A DNA stretch of 64,000 nt from Tubulanus polymorphus (GCF_964204645.1 NC_134029.1:7520001-7584000); one strand, 5' to 3'; positions 1 through 10,790 are shown, counted from the first letter of the stretch. The notes: a model not told the origin generated them from the sequence alone. Numbers and translations are program-made.

Positions 1-1869
1 TGCTTAAACGAATTGGATTTCCAGATTGGTCAATCACCATACAAAAATAATAACCCGTTACAATTTGCTGTTGTAAGAGATTATTATAAGACAATTTTGA
101 GACAGTATTGTTTATTGTGTGCGGGTGGCCACATGTGGAACTGTAGTTGTCTATACTTCTTACTGAAAGGGACCGGTTCGCGTTAAAACTTCAAGCATTA
201 TCGCGGGCGATTTTTAGAATAATATAGCAGACGACCCTGAGACAAAAGAAAAACCCCTATAATGCGTAGTTGTCTGGATAGCTTGCTGCAAAATTAGCCG
301 TTACCTCATAACAGATACAGAAGGATACTACCGCGTTATAATTGAAGTTATAAATGAAGAATGATAAAATGCAATCGCCTTACAAGTTGGACCTTGAAAC
401 GGTATGTACTGTCATAACGACATGGTTGGTAGTAGTTATCGATAAGTAAAAAGTCAATTACAAAAATGCGTCTTGCTTTGCGAGACAAATCTGTGCGTAA
501 AAACATTCGATTGTGCAAACACAACGTAATCGATCGTCTTATTTTGCTGGTTTTTATATGATAGAAATACAATGAATTAAGCCGATTAGATTCGTGGAAA
601 TAAAGTACTCACTTCCGGTCCAGTTCCCATCGCCATAATCGGTATTCTGCCGAGATCTCGGCGTATAGAGAAAAGGATGATAGATCTTTTTATTTCTCAT
701 CAAATATGAAGGAAATATATGATTGACATGCGGAAATGTCATGACTAAATCAAACAACGGAAAAGATCTCAGATTAAAAAAAAGACCACGATAGCTAACG
801 GATTGGCTTCGTTTCAAAAACATGTTGATCAGTGTATTATTTTCTCAAATACTAGAGCCTCAAATATTCTATAAACTCAGATGTAATGGTTCTAGTTGTT
901 TACTAGCGAATTCAAGTTTACGTTTATATAGGACATAACAGTCAACTTTCAACCGGGCAGATTGGCTCGGCATATCGTGGATATCGAAAAACACCCGCAA
1001 TGTGAACTATATTCCATATTAGCTGTTGTAATAAGATTTGAAATTCTGCATAAACGTACAGACTATACGGTTGGATAAAGACTAGATTGGTAACGGGAAC
1101 TTTTCATTTCCGTAATTCCGCCTGCACGTCGCATAAAGCATCAACTGAAAAGAGGCGCCATTTTCGTATGGTTCATGAACCACGCAATATTTATACAATC
1201 AAAAGTAATAAAATTGCGAACGCGTTTATCGAATTGATTTAATTAATACTTTCCCACGAGAAATGTTCTTAAAAGGCAGAGAGAACTTCTTTGGTCGAGT
1301 TGAAACAGAACCAATCATAAACTTTCGGCAAATGTTGACCGTTATATGAATTTATCTTTGACTGAAAGTTTGCAAAGGCTAAGTGTAGGCTGTATATTTA
1401 TCGGTCGTAAATTGGCACTAATTAGGAACTTTCCTTTTGTGTGCTATACTAATACAGACGAGTTATTACATTAGTATAAAAGGTAGTTGTCCATGTTGGG
1501 ACATCAGAAATATATACGGCAGCACACTGTAAAAATTCTATTTCTATTTCTATACGTAACCCCGCTATAGTGTTACTTCGTCGTGAGATTTTTAGCAGAC
1601 GTTATTTTACGGTTCTGGAAACGTTCCAGCGGTGTATTATAAACGTGTAAACTCGTTCTAGAAAATAAAAGGAACCCACAGGGTGCAAATAAACTGATAT
1701 TTAATAAAACAAAATTGTTCGGATTGCATCGAATTACATATGTAAGCCTACAACCCTTCGATCATCAACGAAACATGTATTTCTTATTCTTCCTTTCACA
1801 AAATAATTTTCTAAATTATGTAGGCTTCCAGAAAGGAATGACAATTTCTATGATCTCCATTTTTTCTAG
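1..1869. other. No supported gene; probably intron of the upstream + gene
   Basis: AT-rich DNA in which I see no exon that I can defend. Since a + strand terminal exon follows at 1870, this is probably the last intron of that gene, whose earlier exons lie left of the window. On the - strand, about 610-690 has a fair donor (GTGAGT) after a short open stretch within the ORF at 554-823, but the acceptor is poor and I do not call it. Confidence 0.4.
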
Positions 1870-1932
1870 AATGCTCCTCCAGTTGGCTTTATGGACAGTG
1901 GACCTAAAACTGCCACCGGATATGGTAAGTAG
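1870..1932 (+). CDS. 3'-terminal exon of an unidentified protein (partial gene)
   Basis: A polypyrimidine tract ending TTTTTTCTAG (1860-1869) is followed by an open stretch ending in TAG at 1930-1932. It encodes a 20-residue C-terminus containing PPVGFMDSG and PKTATGYGK. Two AATAAA signals follow at 1986-1991 and 1994-1999, so the transcript would end near 2015. The rest of the gene must be upstream, outside or at the left edge of the window. The stop codon lies inside a perfect 5' splice-site sequence (GTAAGT at 1925-1930), so use of that donor would replace the last three codons. I do not recognise the family. The Pro/Gly-rich tail resembles tails of small axonemal proteins, but that is only an impression. 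Confidence 0.45.
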   Translation, partial: NAPPVGFMDSGPKTATGYGK

Positions 1933-2034
1933 TTCAGAACGGCAGTACTATGTTAAGCTTTAAATGCCTTTCTCGCGTTTAAAGTAATAAATCAATAAAA
2001 CTCCACAAAACAATCATTCTAATTGAGGGATAAT

Positions 2035-2319
2035 TCACATTTGAGAGAATGAAGTGTATTTTTCTGAGTTTTCTAAGAGAATACTTTCATAAGCGTATTT
2101 CAAATTCTGGAAGAAAAATATGTCTTTCGGCAAAAGCGCATCGTCCACATTCGCCATCTCTTGATCGCTTTGATCACTAAAACAACGAAGAAAATACGGC
2201 TTCGAAGATGAGATCCCGTGCCCAGAATTGATTAACCTTTCGGCAGAGTTTGCGTGTCCTTTATAGAATATGATCGCCTCGCCCTTCGCGAGGTACATTG
2301 TCAACTCATAAAGACTCAC
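2035..2319 (-). CDS. Small unidentified protein, 94 aa, divergent from the next gene
   Basis: An uninterrupted 94-codon frame runs from ATG at 2319 to the stop at 2037-2035. The product is mixed alpha/beta in appearance, with YLAKGEAIIFYKGH near the N-terminus and PKDIFFFQNLKYAYESILL near the C-terminus, and has no signal peptide or membrane segment. I do not recognise the family. The ATG lies only about 22 nt from an exact RFX X-box (2341-2353) that it shares with the + strand gene at 2490. I see no AATAAA downstream on this strand, so the 3' end may be spliced or use a variant signal. It may be one exon of a longer gene. Support is the open frame, composition and promoter position only. Confidence 0.45.
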   Translation of the reverse strand: MSLYELTMYLAKGEAIIFYKGHANSAERLINSGHGISSSKPYFLRCFSDQSDQEMANVDDALLPKDIFFFQNLKYAYESILLENSEKYTSFSQM

Positions 2320-2340
2320 GCTGGAAACTGTCTGAGCGCT

Positions 2341-2353
2341 GTTGCTAGGTAAC
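2341..2353. promoter_or_regulatory. X-box (RFX site) between divergent genes
   Basis: GTTGCTAGGTAAC fits the X-box consensus RYYNYY-N(1-3)-RRNRAC at every position, with a 1-nt spacer. X-boxes bind RFX factors and mark promoters of ciliary genes in animals. This one sits between two divergent small genes, about 20 nt from one ATG and about 140 nt from the other, which is the normal location of a functional X-box. Function is inferred. Confidence 0.6.
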
Positions 2354-2466
2354 AGGAACAGCCGGATCTCAGCAGTTCAACTCAGCAAATGCGAATATTC
2401 TCGCATAAATTTAGCTAAATCGATCATCATCAGCATTCTCTAAACAACTAGACATCGGTCGTGAAA

Positions 2467-2490
2467 ATGGCGGCGTTCTGTATGTCGTAA
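2467..2490 (+). promoter_or_regulatory. uORF overlapping the start codon (TAATG)
   Basis: ATG GCG GCG TTC TGT ATG TCG TAA encodes seven residues. The final A of its stop is the first base of the downstream ATG (2490-2492). Such stop-start overlap can permit termination-reinitiation, and it may set expression of the downstream small protein. It is also possible that translation simply begins at 2548. Confidence 0.4.
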
Positions 2491-5400
2491 TGCTAGGTAA
2501 GTGATCTACGCTATTCATTTCGAATATATCGTTCTTCGTTCACAGATATGGAGCAAGAATACGATTATATCATGCAAAAGGCCATGAATTCTTATCTAAC
2601 GCATCGTCGGAGTGAAGAGAACACGGCGGCCGAGGAGGAACCGGCTGCAGAAAAACCACCTCCACCGTCGCGGCCTTACAGTAGTCTGTCGTCTGTATCT
2701 TCGCTTTACACGCATAAACTGCCGAACAGGTCGGCGGTCACACCCAGACTCAGGTCGGCACGATCAGCTCGTGCGGTACGGCCGACTCGTACGATGTCCG
2801 TTCCATCGACTATATCGCTCGATTTGGAAAAATTGAACCCCCTAAAAGTGGATAACGCTCGCATAAATGCGCTCAGGTAGGTTTTTGTAACATAACGAAA
2901 TATCGGAAATCCGGATATATTTATACTTGCTGTCAGGGTTGGAAATGCTCGGTCTGGTCGGTGTAACAATATAATTTTCCAAAAAGATACTTGGATTCAA
3001 AATGTATTAATCTATACAGTTATTAGGTACTACGTTCAACGTTTATGATGCACGATAGAATATAGAGTGAATGATTTAATTCCCGTGGCGGTGAAAATGC
3101 ATTGATGCGACTTTACAGTCGAGTGAAGTTTAACATCATCAATCGACTGGTGTTCAGGAACTCATTAATCGATTTGTTGTTAGGAGTATCGTGAGATTGT
3201 GACTGGAACTGCAGCATCAGTTTCAGCGGCTCCTGATTCATCGCCGAAGAACTGAATCGACGACGGTGTGACATATACTCGTCGCAGACGAACGTTCTCG
3301 AAAATGATATACGATTTCAAATTCTCATCCCAGTTCTGATGATTTATTCCGTCATTTACCAAGATTCCGTAATATTATCTGGAACGGTGATGTATTCTGT
3401 ACTCACTTAATGTCTGAATACCAGTCGTTGTTACGGGTTCGCGGAAACAACGGCTAGAATAGTGTTCACAGGGATCAGTTCAAGAAACGCAGTCCCAATA
3501 CTTTTTTTTAGATTGACCGATATAAAATAAACCCGGTTTTATCTTACGTCCATATCGCTAAAGCTGGTCGCAGGTATAAACCTAGATGGGGCAAACGAAA
3601 ATGATTGATGATCATAAAAACAATCATTTTCAATATAGATGACCCGCATCTTATAACTCAGGGACCAGTTTTAAAGAGTGGAATTACCTTTAGGCCGAGG
3701 GCTAACTCAATTGAAAATGAGTTGAGTTAGCCCTCGGGTTATAGGTAATACCAGTCTATAAAACCGGGCCCAGAAAATGATATTCATCTTATCGAAATTT
3801 TACACAAAGTTTAATTACAGAAATCCTAGAGACTGTTCCACGTTGTAACATCTCAAAAGTATGTATTAAGCTAATCGAAGTATTTAGGATGGGAGACCTA
3901 GCCGAGATTTTTGAAATTCCAGTGAAACAGGTTGCGGTATTATATACTCCTCTCGTATATTAGCTGAAGGAGAAGGAGGTTTTGCTATTAGCTGTCGATG
4001 TTTTCTCGTTTGGCAGTTTAACGTCATCCATCAGTGCCTGAACTCAGTGTTATATCTCCGCGCCGGCGAACAACAGACAGTATCCCTTTTCCCGTTCTGA
4101 TAACAAGAAAAAAACGATTTGATTCTTCTGATGCTGTATCGAGTGATATTGCTGTCGCGGTAAATAAGGTTAGGAGGAATCCGCGACGCACGGGGTTGTA
4201 GGAATTTTTGAGGATCGTCGTTAAGGAGGAAATAATTACTATCGAAAATACATAAAGAGGATTTTGTTACTATTGATATGAAAGCACGCAAAAAAGATTT
4301 TACTCTTCAAAACCAAACATTTTTAACAGAATGAATACAGCACAGGATTCAGTACAAAAAGCTAAATTGGTTCAATCAATCAAATAAAAAAGTCATTTAT
4401 AGAGCACCATATTGCATTTGGTTTCAATGTCCAGAGGTGCAGGTGGACTCTTTTGATTAGAAAGGTCATTAAGTATTTCCTGAAAGTTGGAACGTCCGGT
4501 GCAGCTCTCATGTTAGAAGGTAATGAATTCCACAGACGAGGTGCTAAAATGGTAAATGCCCGTCCTTCAAAAGCTTTCAGTCTGTATTTCCTTTGGGTGT
4601 GAAGGGCCTGGTGACTTGGTAGTTTCTATATATTCTTACTGGAGGTGAAAAAAGCTTGAGCCCGGTTATATAGACTGGTATTACCTTTAACCTGGGGGCT
4701 AACTTAACTCATTTTCAATTGAGTTTGCCCTCGGGTTAAAGGTAATATCAGTCTATAAAACTGGCCCTAGGATTTTAGAAATAGAAGAAAATGTTGAACC
4801 TAATGAACTGTCTGCGTCATTTCATTCAGATATTATTTTGTTCAAGTAAATTCCAACTGCTGGGAAATAATAAACAAGCCAAAAATGTAGTCAAGTTGCG
4901 TAATGTGAATGTAATGTATTTTGTATGAGCGTCGTAAATCATGATATTGGAATGTAGTTTAAAACGTGACTTGACTTGGATTGATCGACAGGACTTTATT
5001 GCGGCTTCCGTTCTGAATTATTTATAAGTGCCTAGTTCATTGAATGCTATATTATAGGTGCTGAATGGGCTGTGTGTAGTGGAATGAGACGATTTATAGC
5101 AATATCATCAATATTTTCTAATTCAGAAAAAATGGATTTGCCATGTAAACCCACTCACTATAGAGATTGGGGGAAAACTATATACGCTAGGGGAAAACTA
5201 CCCAATAAAGATTATTCTTACCCGAAAACTTGTATAGTTTTATGCTTTAAGGCTGTTGAGTGCGCCAGCGAAAGGGGAAAATAACAGGGGCGGTTCTAGA
5301 AAATTTTGAAGGCCGATGTGCAAAAGAAAGAAAAATACATTTAAGTAGCCATCTCAAATGCCAGTGGCGGGGTCCCATCCTCCGTGTTAAGATATTCTTG

Positions 5401-6082
5401 AAGAAATATATCCTTGAAGATGGGAATCCCGAGAGAATGAGCGTCAAATTTCCTGGTTTAAACTAGTTCTGTCCTGACGAAAAGGGCAACCTCAATGGGA
5501 AGGCAGGAGTCCGGACACCGGACAGCATCCCGTAAATCCCCCCAAAAATAGCGTTCATATCTTATCTTCACGCTTAGGGCGATGTCAAAGAAGAACCGTT
5601 GACAAATATAATACATGTATTAGTCAGTTAGTTCGGTTGTTTTGAAGATGGTGCGATATGGAGGATTTCTCGAGGGATGTACGGATTTGAAAATCTAATT
5701 TCTGAAAAAAATATTTTTTTTCCATTTCAGACCGAAAAAACGCCCATTAACAGCGCATTACATCCATTACCCGATAACTGGTAAAATGAGCAAATTCCCG
5801 ACGGTGAAGTCTTACAGTGAGCACACGACACCGACTAAAATGAGCAAAGACGGCAAACAGTACCACTACGAGGGAGGTCTATTCAAACCGCACGGCAAAG
5901 CGAAACGAGACTTTATCATCAACCCGGAATGGGTGTCCGAAAACCTTACCATCGAAAAACTGAAAATCAACGAAAGAACGCGGAATTACCCGATCATAGA
6001 CATGCGATACGCGACGTATCCGATCAGACGATGCCGCAGCGCCCCTCCGCCTAGGCATCGTAATCCGATCACGTGGGAATGA
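2490..6082 (+). CDS. Unidentified basic protein, 3 exons, candidate ciliary protein
   Basis: Exons 2490-2496, 2546-2876 and 5731-6082 join in frame (introns of 49 and 2854 nt, all GT-AG) and give 229 aa. If ATG 2548 is used the product is 226 aa. The junction at 2876/5731 completes an Arg codon and continues PKKRPLTAHYIHYPITG. The N-terminal half is disordered, with a Pro-rich stretch and many Ser/Arg. The C-terminal half is Tyr/Pro-rich (YHYEGGLFKPHGKAKRDF, IIDMRYATYPIRRCRSAPPP). This style, together with the X-box upstream, resembles small microtubule-inner or manchette proteins, but I cannot name a family. AATAAA at 6123-6128 ends the transcript. A 7-codon uORF (2467-2490) has its TAA overlapping the first ATG as TAATG. 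Confidence 0.72.
3663..3771. repeat. Foldback repeat family A, copy 1
   Basis: About 109 bp with inverted ends (GACCAGTTTTA at left; CTATAAAACCGGGCC at right) and an inner palindrome around TAACTCAATTGAAAATGAGTTGAGTTA. Further copies are at 4661-4769, 7359-7460, 18037-18136 and 21723-21834, and a longer relative is at 11952-12351. Confidence 0.75.
4661..4769. repeat. Foldback repeat family A, copy 2
   Basis: It has the same ends as copy 1 (left TATAGACTGGTATTACC, right GGTAATATCAGTCTATAAAA) and the same size. Confidence 0.75.
5285..5530. repeat. Interspersed element K, copy 1
   Basis: It begins GGGGCGGTTCTA and ends with a segment similar to CTCAATGGGAAGGCAGGA. A second, diverged copy at about 56262-56530 begins GGGGCGGATCTACG and contains CTCAATGAAAAGGCAGGACC. 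Boundaries are approximate. Confidence 0.45.
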
Positions 6083-7093
6083 CAACGCGCGTCCGTCGTC
6101 CCACCAAAAAGTATAGATTTGAAATAAATCTGTGGTGCTGTGCTCTATGCCCCCTATGGTGATTTATGGCGTATGATGAATGACTACCATCTTACCAATC
6201 TCTAAAGATCTCCTTTTTGTGTTCACGCTTATCGTTATTATTCCTCCATGAATAATGATGTTATGTACATGTATTTTCAATATATCATACGGCTTGAAGA
6301 ATCGGTGATGGCTATATGTTCTAGAATACCTCGCTGGTGAACAGAATCGGCGACGCGATGCCATATCGCAAATTCAAAAATGGAAAATATTCCGCAAAAA
6401 TAAACTGTGGCTCTTGCCGACTGAGTTCTCAGTGGTACATTGGAGTTCAGACTTTAAATGATTTTCACTGTTATCGCTATGGATTTATTTGCAGCTTCTC
6501 ACGAAAGTTTAGCCTATACGTATTTTTGCTGGGGCCGTCGATGCATACATAGAGCTGATACTCGAATACTGCTTTTAAAATTTACTGATTTTTTAACGAA
6601 ACACTGGACGGAATCTTGTCTCTCAGGATTTAACAATGGTTATACGGAGAAAACGTGTTGTGATGCAATTATCAATGTGTATATAAAAATATCATATGAT
6701 ATAATTATAAATATATGTATGTGTGCTATAGCTTTGGAGATCAGAGGACCGAAACACCAGCTGTAGATTGTAGTACATCGGAATCATTAGTAGATTTCTC
6801 GAGAGAGTTATGTTTGGCTATTGATGAATGAAAAGTTCGCTAAGTTTGAATGTGAACTAACGCTATGAAAAGATAAAATGAAATTCCAATTCGACGCTAA
6901 AAGAATATCTAGGAAATGGAAAGTTGAAATGTTTGAATGATATATGAAAGCTGCGGAAATGTTGCGGCGGGGGACACCTATCACACAGACCACTTCGGGA
7001 CGACGAACATTATATATTATATATTATGAATAAATTCATTCGAACTCGATATTGATAAAGTATCGTTCTAAATCATGGGAGGCTGAAATTATA

Positions 7094-7341
7094 GCCGCGA
7101 CCACACGAGCGCTTTTGGCCCGGCCAAAAAACGTCGTACCAGGCCCGAGCCAAATTTAAGCACGGGTCAAATTATTCCGGTTCCGGAAGTGACTCACTTC
7201 GCTATGTTTAAGTATTGTTTAATATCGAGTGAGTGGTTTACGTGTGAATGCGCGCTCTAATTAGGCAAGGGCTTAATTTGACTCGGGTCTGATCCGCGCC
7301 AATTTGGCTCGGGCCAAATCGTCTCCGTGTGATCGCGGCTG
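7094..7341. mobile_element. MITE-like family C, copy 1
   Basis: Terminal inverted repeats: CCGCGACCACACGAG at the left and CGTGTGATCGCGGC at the right, about 248 bp apart. The inner part repeats the motif GGGCCAAAT/GAGCCAAAT. Copies with the same ends are at 35758-36035 and 45842-46099. Confidence 0.7.
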
Positions 7342-7358
7342 ACATTTCTAGTCTCTAG

Positions 7359-7460
7359 GCCCGGTTTTATAAACTAGTGTTAATTTCTACCCGTTTTAAT
7401 TCACTTTCAATTGCGTTAACCCCCGGGTTAAAGATAATACCAGTCTATAAACCAGGCCCG
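7359..7460. repeat. Foldback repeat family A, copy 3
   Basis: The left end CCGGTTTTATAAACTAGTG pairs with the right end TACCAGTCTATAAACCAGG. It lies directly beside family C copy 1. Confidence 0.65.
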
Positions 7461-7633
7461 GGTAATATAATCTAAAATGTGCGCTTATTGTCTTCCTGGG
7501 TCGTCGACGCTGCAAGTACTGTCTACGAAAAAGGCGTGACGTGATGAGAAAATAGTGTCGGCGATAGCCCTGCAGTTTGGCTTAATTCATTTATATCTAT
7601 ATGCGCAATTCAAATGTACATTCTATCTTGGCA

Positions 7634-7877
7634 CTGTTCCGAGTTTTGTTCAGGATGAAGATGTTGAACTTATGGAAGGGTTGGTTCGCGCCAGGTTCCC
7701 GCCATTATTCGCGCACAAAATATTATAGCAGAACCTACCTTTTTGGTAACGTTGTGTTAAATAAAGCATAGGTTCGGATTTTATAGCATGCATAGCCTTT
7801 TGTCGTGTATCACAAAAATAGTAATTCGTTGATTGTCTACCTGGGACCACACCTCTGAGCAAAACTCCGAAAAACAG
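7634..7877. mobile_element. MITE-like element with CTGTT...GAGTTTTG inverted ends
   Basis: CTGTTCCGAGTTTTGTTCAG at the left matches the reverse complement of the right end CTGAGCAAAACTCCGAAAAACAG with few mismatches. The - strand 70-codon frame inside is not supported as a gene. Confidence 0.5.
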
Positions 7878-8267
7878 CTAGGAGTCTAGTTTTTTATACA
7901 ATGGAAAATATAGAGGGACTGCATTTTATATCGTGGTGGAATTATTGGTGTATTTACCCGATAATACGTATGCACGATGGTTTCCATCCAATAATACGGC
8001 GGAGAAAAATATCAATTAAAGAATCCTTTATATTATATTTAGGAACGATGTAAATGATTTGCTCAAGTAGAGACGGGTTTCCATGCAAATTACGCCGTAA
8101 ATATAGTCGCCAGTACGATGCCTAGTGTAGCAGATGAGAGAGAGAGGGGGGGAGATCTCTACGGTCATTCAAGGCTGGGTGGAAAAGAATGGAATTCGTG
8201 TTTGATCCTCAACCATGGTTTTTTAGCACCATCAGGTTGTATAATCGCGCTTTGCGGATGTTATTCC

Positions 8268-8375
8268 TCTCACCCGGTCTGGTGTGGCAGGGCTTCGTGC
8301 CGTGGCCGAATCTAGCGATGCCATCTGGTTCGAATCCCTACCGAGGGAGGATGCGTTTGGGTGTACGGTCGCCTT
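8268..8375 (+). mobile_element. tRNA-derived SINE, copy 1
   Basis: A polymerase III B-box-like GGTTCGAATCCC lies downstream of an A-box-like GTGGCCGAATCTAGCG, following CACCCGGTCTGGTGTGGCAGGGCTTCGTGCC. The tRNA-like part lacks a full cloverleaf. A reverse-strand copy at 41755-41860 shares the whole stretch, so this is a repeat and not a tRNA gene. Confidence 0.6.
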
Positions 8376-8531
8376 TATAACCCATTCGTAATCCCCATAC
8401 TGTGTGTTATATTGTTAAGACTCTAGGCTCATTGTATAGAATCGCCCAAAAACGTATAATCATTTTGACAAAAACGGTGTTAATTTCAATTATGTTGTTT
8501 ATTCATGTATACAGAGATGAGTTAATTTACA

Positions 8532-8722
8532 GTGGCCAGTAATGTTGCTCAAAAGTTGGTTAAAGATAACCAACCGGCCGATAAAAACCATACCGGTAGT
8601 TACAATGAACTTTTAATTGTCACTATGTCAAATATCCACTGGTTAACTCTAACCATGGACGTATAAACTAGATACTAGTTTGTATGTCCATGCTCTAACC
8701 AACTTTTGAGCAACTGGCCCCA
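8532..8722. repeat. Foldback element with arms of about 30 bp
   Basis: The left arm GTTGCTCAAAAGTTGGTTA pairs with the right arm TAACCAACTTTTGAGCAAC, and both are bordered by GGCC(A/C). The centre holds a second small inverted repeat around ATGGACGTATAAACTAG. Confidence 0.65.
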
Positions 8723-9617
8723 AGAGGCTTAGATATATATGCGTAGATTGAAATAAAAATAACAATTTTACATAAATACAATGCAGATATTTTGTAACAT
8801 CTTATTCATAAATAGAAAGGTGCGATCGAAACACACAAATAGATTAATTTAGTCTTCCATACCAGATATTCGGACTAAATTTTCTATTACAAAATGTAGG
8901 ATATACTAGATATTTAATCGTTATGTTCGGTAATATTGTGTCTGTGTATATGTGAATGTTTCAATGTTTAATTTTTTGCTTGTCAATAAAAACCAAAAAA
9001 ACGATGATTCAAACTAGATATCTTTCTTAGTTGTATCACAACCCTATCTATTCTCACTCGAGCCTCTTTTCCTAATCTCGAGAGATGGAAAACTAATTCT
9101 TCAAAAAATATGTTTCTTCAAACAGGAAATAATAATGACTAGAACTGAATTGTCTCTCAAAATATGATGACATGGACTCCATCCTGATCCGACAGCGTGT
9201 ACCCGCCCATCAAACTAAGGCGTAGATCCAGTGGGTCTTATGGGTCTCCTGGAAGACCCTCAAAATTTCGAATATATGCCCTCAAAAAGTCTGAGTAGAA
9301 ACTATATCAGATACAAATGTCGTTTGCATAAAAAATTAATCTAACTTGTGTGAGACTGTGAAAAGCCAAAATAACAGTTTAGTTGCTGATGCCTGTCCCA
9401 TTGCCACTTCAGTAATTCAAATTATTAAGACCAATTTGCAATGCTAGTGAAAAGAAACCATATTGAAATGAATACCGTGAAATCTTCCCCATAGTTCATG
9501 TAATTCTTTTCTATTCACCAGGAACCTGTGACGAAACGTAAAGTTCAAGTATTTCCTAAGCACACCTATTTTGCAGCCATAGTCCAATGAGTATACGACT
9601 GAGTCCAAAACGTAAGG

Positions 9618-10790
9618 TTATCCAGTGAGGTATTTTTTTCCTATCGTTTGAGCTTTCTTTTCGAATGCTGCTGAATGAACCGGAGTGTTTATCTCATAGA
9701 ACGGATTCATAGTCAACTGAAAAATAAAAGCGGTTAAGAAAATCATCATAACTCAACTTCATTGTATGACTGAACTGGTAAAAATGGCTATGTATCCATG
9801 CTATCAACAAGAAACGTGTCTTATGAATATAAATTCCCATGTAAAATGATCTAGGCCTACATGTACAGTAATCTTGGACGAACTGGGATTAGTCCAGCAA
9901 AATTGGTCCGAGGTAAGGGAAGTCCGAGTTATAGTTAGGGAGCCAGTTCCACAGTTGTGAGTTAGAGTTAACTCTGAGAGTCAAAGTTAGTTCATCGTCA
10001 ATGAGTTAAATCTTAATTCGGAACTGTGGAACTGGACCAGGAAAGATAAATCAGGAAATCACAAAAACGATTTTGTTTAGTCGAAAGTTGTAGTTGGGCA
10101 TGTCCGAGTTAGGTGAGGTTTACTGTAGTAGGGCTTTTGACTAAGGCTTACAAAATACCTCTACTGGTAACAAATCCTTAAAAGTCTGTTCCAACAATTA
10201 GTCAATTTCACTTACTTTTATATAAGATTCATACATTTCCGCGAAGAAATTCTTGATTCCGTCCTCATTTTTCACGTCATGCAACATCATAAACCTCATA
10301 CGTGGATTGAAGTTAAGAAAAAAAGAAATCGATGCCACAAAATTGATATGCCAAATATATCTAGGCAAATCAAGTAAAAGCCAGTCTATAAATCCAACTC
10401 TGGATCTGCTCCAGCAATCGTGATATTTGATCGATTTCTAAAAGGATATGTCCAGCAGTAACAAACGAGGAGACAAACCATTCGTTGAATTTATCTACAA
10501 TTTTCAGGTACATATTACTTGTGGTCCACATCATTTCATCAACAAGATCCAATGCTGCGTGCGCTATGAACTGATTCAAATGTCTATGGTCATCTTTCTA
10601 TAAAATAAAAAAATTACAATCATTCAACAAAATAAATCGTTGGCCTGTCGAGGAGAATTTTTCCGTAATTTAGGGCCTATGTCAGTTTGCATACCTTAGG
10701 ATCGCTAGTACGGTTAGCTGGTGCGTATTCCATTTCAAACACTGGGTTGTCATAGTGACCAACAATCACAAAATAATACGTGCCCGACAT
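9618..10790 (-). CDS. TRAPPC2: TRAPP complex subunit 2 (sedlin), 4 exons
   Basis: Exons in transcript order: 10790-10695, 10597-10450, 10301-10216 and 9716-9618. They give 142 aa (the human protein is 140). The product starts [16 protein letters not shown] and contains [33 protein letters not shown] and [18 protein letters not shown], all diagnostic of sedlin, a longin-fold core subunit of TRAPPII/III. It works in ER-Golgi and Golgi trafficking and in autophagy. Introns 1 and 3 are GT-AG. Intron 2 has no usable GT-AG sites but is a clean U12-type AT-AC intron (see separate entry). The junction there gives Gly-Arg-Met, whereas the human protein has Gly-His-Met. TRAPPC2 is head-to-head with the OCIAD1-type gene, 525 bp between start codons. 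Confidence 0.96.
9942..10038. repeat. Foldback repeat family B, copy 1 (in TRAPPC2 intron 3)
   Basis: The left end CCAGTTCCACAGTTGTGAG pairs with the right end GAACTGTGGAACTGG. The same family occurs at 21631-21725 and 48202-48313. Confidence 0.7.
10302..10449 (-). other. TRAPPC2: U12-type AT-AC intron of TRAPPC2
   Basis: Reading the - strand, exon 2 ends GGAC and the intron opens ATATCCTTTT, the AT-AC form of the minor-spliceosome donor. Near its 3' end is TTTTCTTAACTT, close to the U12 branch-point consensus TTCCTTAAC, about 10 nt before the terminal CCAC. Splicing AT-AC restores the frame exactly (GGA CGT ATG AGG), and no GT-AG pair does so. The length is 148 nt. Confidence 0.85.

Larger units (their letters stand above)
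2877..5730 (+). other. Intron 2 of the 2490-6082 gene, with repeats
   Basis: Non-coding. It holds two copies of foldback family A (3663-3771, 4661-4769) and one copy of a roughly 250-bp interspersed element (5285-5530). The acceptor is a long T-rich tract ending TTTCAG at 5730. No internal exon is convincing. Confidence 0.7.
6083..9617. other. Intergenic region between the 2490 gene and TRAPPC2
   Basis: After the AATAAA at 6123 there is no supported gene up to the TRAPPC2 stop codon. Open frames here (for example + 6458-6766) lack splice or composition support. The region holds element C1 (7094-7341), foldback A3, a TIR element (7634-7877), a tRNA-like SINE (about 8268-8375) and a foldback element (8532-8722). 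A - strand AATAAA (TTTATT at 8498-8503) is a possible TRAPPC2 poly(A) signal, 1.1 kb past its stop. Confidence 0.6.

Noticed and set aside
6458-6766. 102-codon + frame
   Set aside because: Located after the poly(A) signal of the preceding gene; no acceptor, family or composition support.
8268-8375. Possible tRNA gene
   Set aside because: The B-box is good but there is no complete cloverleaf, and the same stretch recurs elsewhere with extra flanking sequence, so I call a SINE.
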